Of a DNA stretch of 6,273 nucleotides, positions 6,123-6,273 are shown piece by piece. Source of the stretch: Acidimicrobiaceae bacterium. Lineage in GTDB: Bacteria; Actinomycetota; Acidimicrobiia; Acidimicrobiales; UBA8190. Under the pieces are notes generated by a model. It was not told the DNA's origin, did no database searches, and saw only the letters and a list, made by a program, of their open reading frames with translations. The stretch's first letter is position 1. Every line of letters begins with the position of its first letter. A program made the position numbers and the translations under genes. Location: positions 21,650 to 27,922 of the forward strand of contig PKWD01000424.1 of the NCBI GenBank assembly GCA_003131945.1. The letters are read 5' to 3'.

Positions 6123-6273
6123 TCGAAGTTTTCTCATCGGGTTCGGTGTCGGCTCCCGCCGTCACCGTCGGCACCGGGTCAGATATTGACCATGAGCAGA
6201 GAGGTGTTGGCGCACGGTGACACGCTCGGCATCCTACGGTCAGCTAGAACAACTCACCCCGATCGACCGGCTG
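6029..6273. other. Tail region with no defensible gene
   Basis: After the nucleotidyltransferase stop I see only short frames: GTG 6119 to TGA 6220 (33 codons, no Shine-Dalgarno), and ATG 6192 open to the window edge for 27 codons, also without a Shine-Dalgarno. GGTGTCGGC (6145-6153) and GTCGGCACC (6167-6175) can form a stem with two G-U pairs but have no T tract. TACAAT at 6086-6091 resembles a -10 box, with no matching -35. The region probably separates this operon from whatever follows. Confidence 0.45.
6042..6074 (+). repeat. Small nested inverted repeat after the last gene
   Basis: GAGAC (6056-6060) and GTCTC (6064-6068) pair around a 3-base loop. CCGGA (6042-6046) and TCCGG (6070-6074) can pair outside them across an uneven internal loop. 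No run of T follows, so this is not a standard intrinsic terminator. It could be a weak RNA hairpin at the operon end or simply chance. Confidence 0.3.

Noticed and set aside
6145..6175. Stem (GGTGTCGGC / GTCGGCACC) as a transcription terminator
   Set aside because: It needs two G-U pairs, has a 13-base loop, and is not followed by a T tract.
6192..6273. Start of a next gene at ATG 6192
   Set aside because: Only 27 codons are visible, there is no Shine-Dalgarno, and the peptide is unrecognised; too little to call.
1..6273. CRISPR arrays, tRNA or rRNA genes, insertion sequences
   Set aside because: I saw no regularly spaced repeats, tRNA-like arms, transposase motifs or terminal inverted repeats; the window is nearly all sugar-metabolism coding sequence.

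Overview
The window is one strand-uniform run of sugar-nucleotide genes, all on the + strand and almost gapless. Moderately high G+C, frequent GTG/TTG starts and stop/start overlaps of the GTGA/ATGA type suggest a GC-rich bacterium. An actinobacterium would fit, but that is an inference; no taxonomic marker gene is present.

Layout: (1) 1-1266, a membrane-anchored family 2 (dolichol-phosphate-mannose synthase-like) glycosyltransferase, cut by the left edge; (2) 1220-1381, a possible 53-residue ORF that fills the next gap; (3) 1378-1974, a GmhA-like sedoheptulose 7-phosphate isomerase; (4) 1956-2972, an extended SDR sugar-nucleotide epimerase/reductase; (5) 2969-3544, a GmhB-like HAD phosphatase; (6) 3537-4253, a transaldolase; (7) 4250-4342, a possible 30-residue linker ORF; (8) 4339-5319, an HddA-like GHMP heptose kinase; (9) 5321-6028, an HddC-like nucleotidyltransferase; (10) 6029-6273, a tail with a small hairpin and no gene I can defend, apart from a weak 34-codon ORF that starts inside the last gene.

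Together the genes spell out a nucleotide-activated heptose pathway of the GDP-D-glycero-alpha-D-manno-heptose type. Transaldolase would supply sedoheptulose 7-phosphate, GmhA isomerises it to heptose 7-phosphate, HddA phosphorylates C1, GmhB removes the C7 phosphate, and HddC adds the nucleotide. The SDR enzyme then probably alters the activated heptose (or another sugar), and the polyprenyl-type glycosyltransferase may start or feed a surface glycan. The least ordinary points are the transaldolase placed inside the pathway operon, and the two small ORFs that exactly bridge the only two sizeable gaps in the operon.
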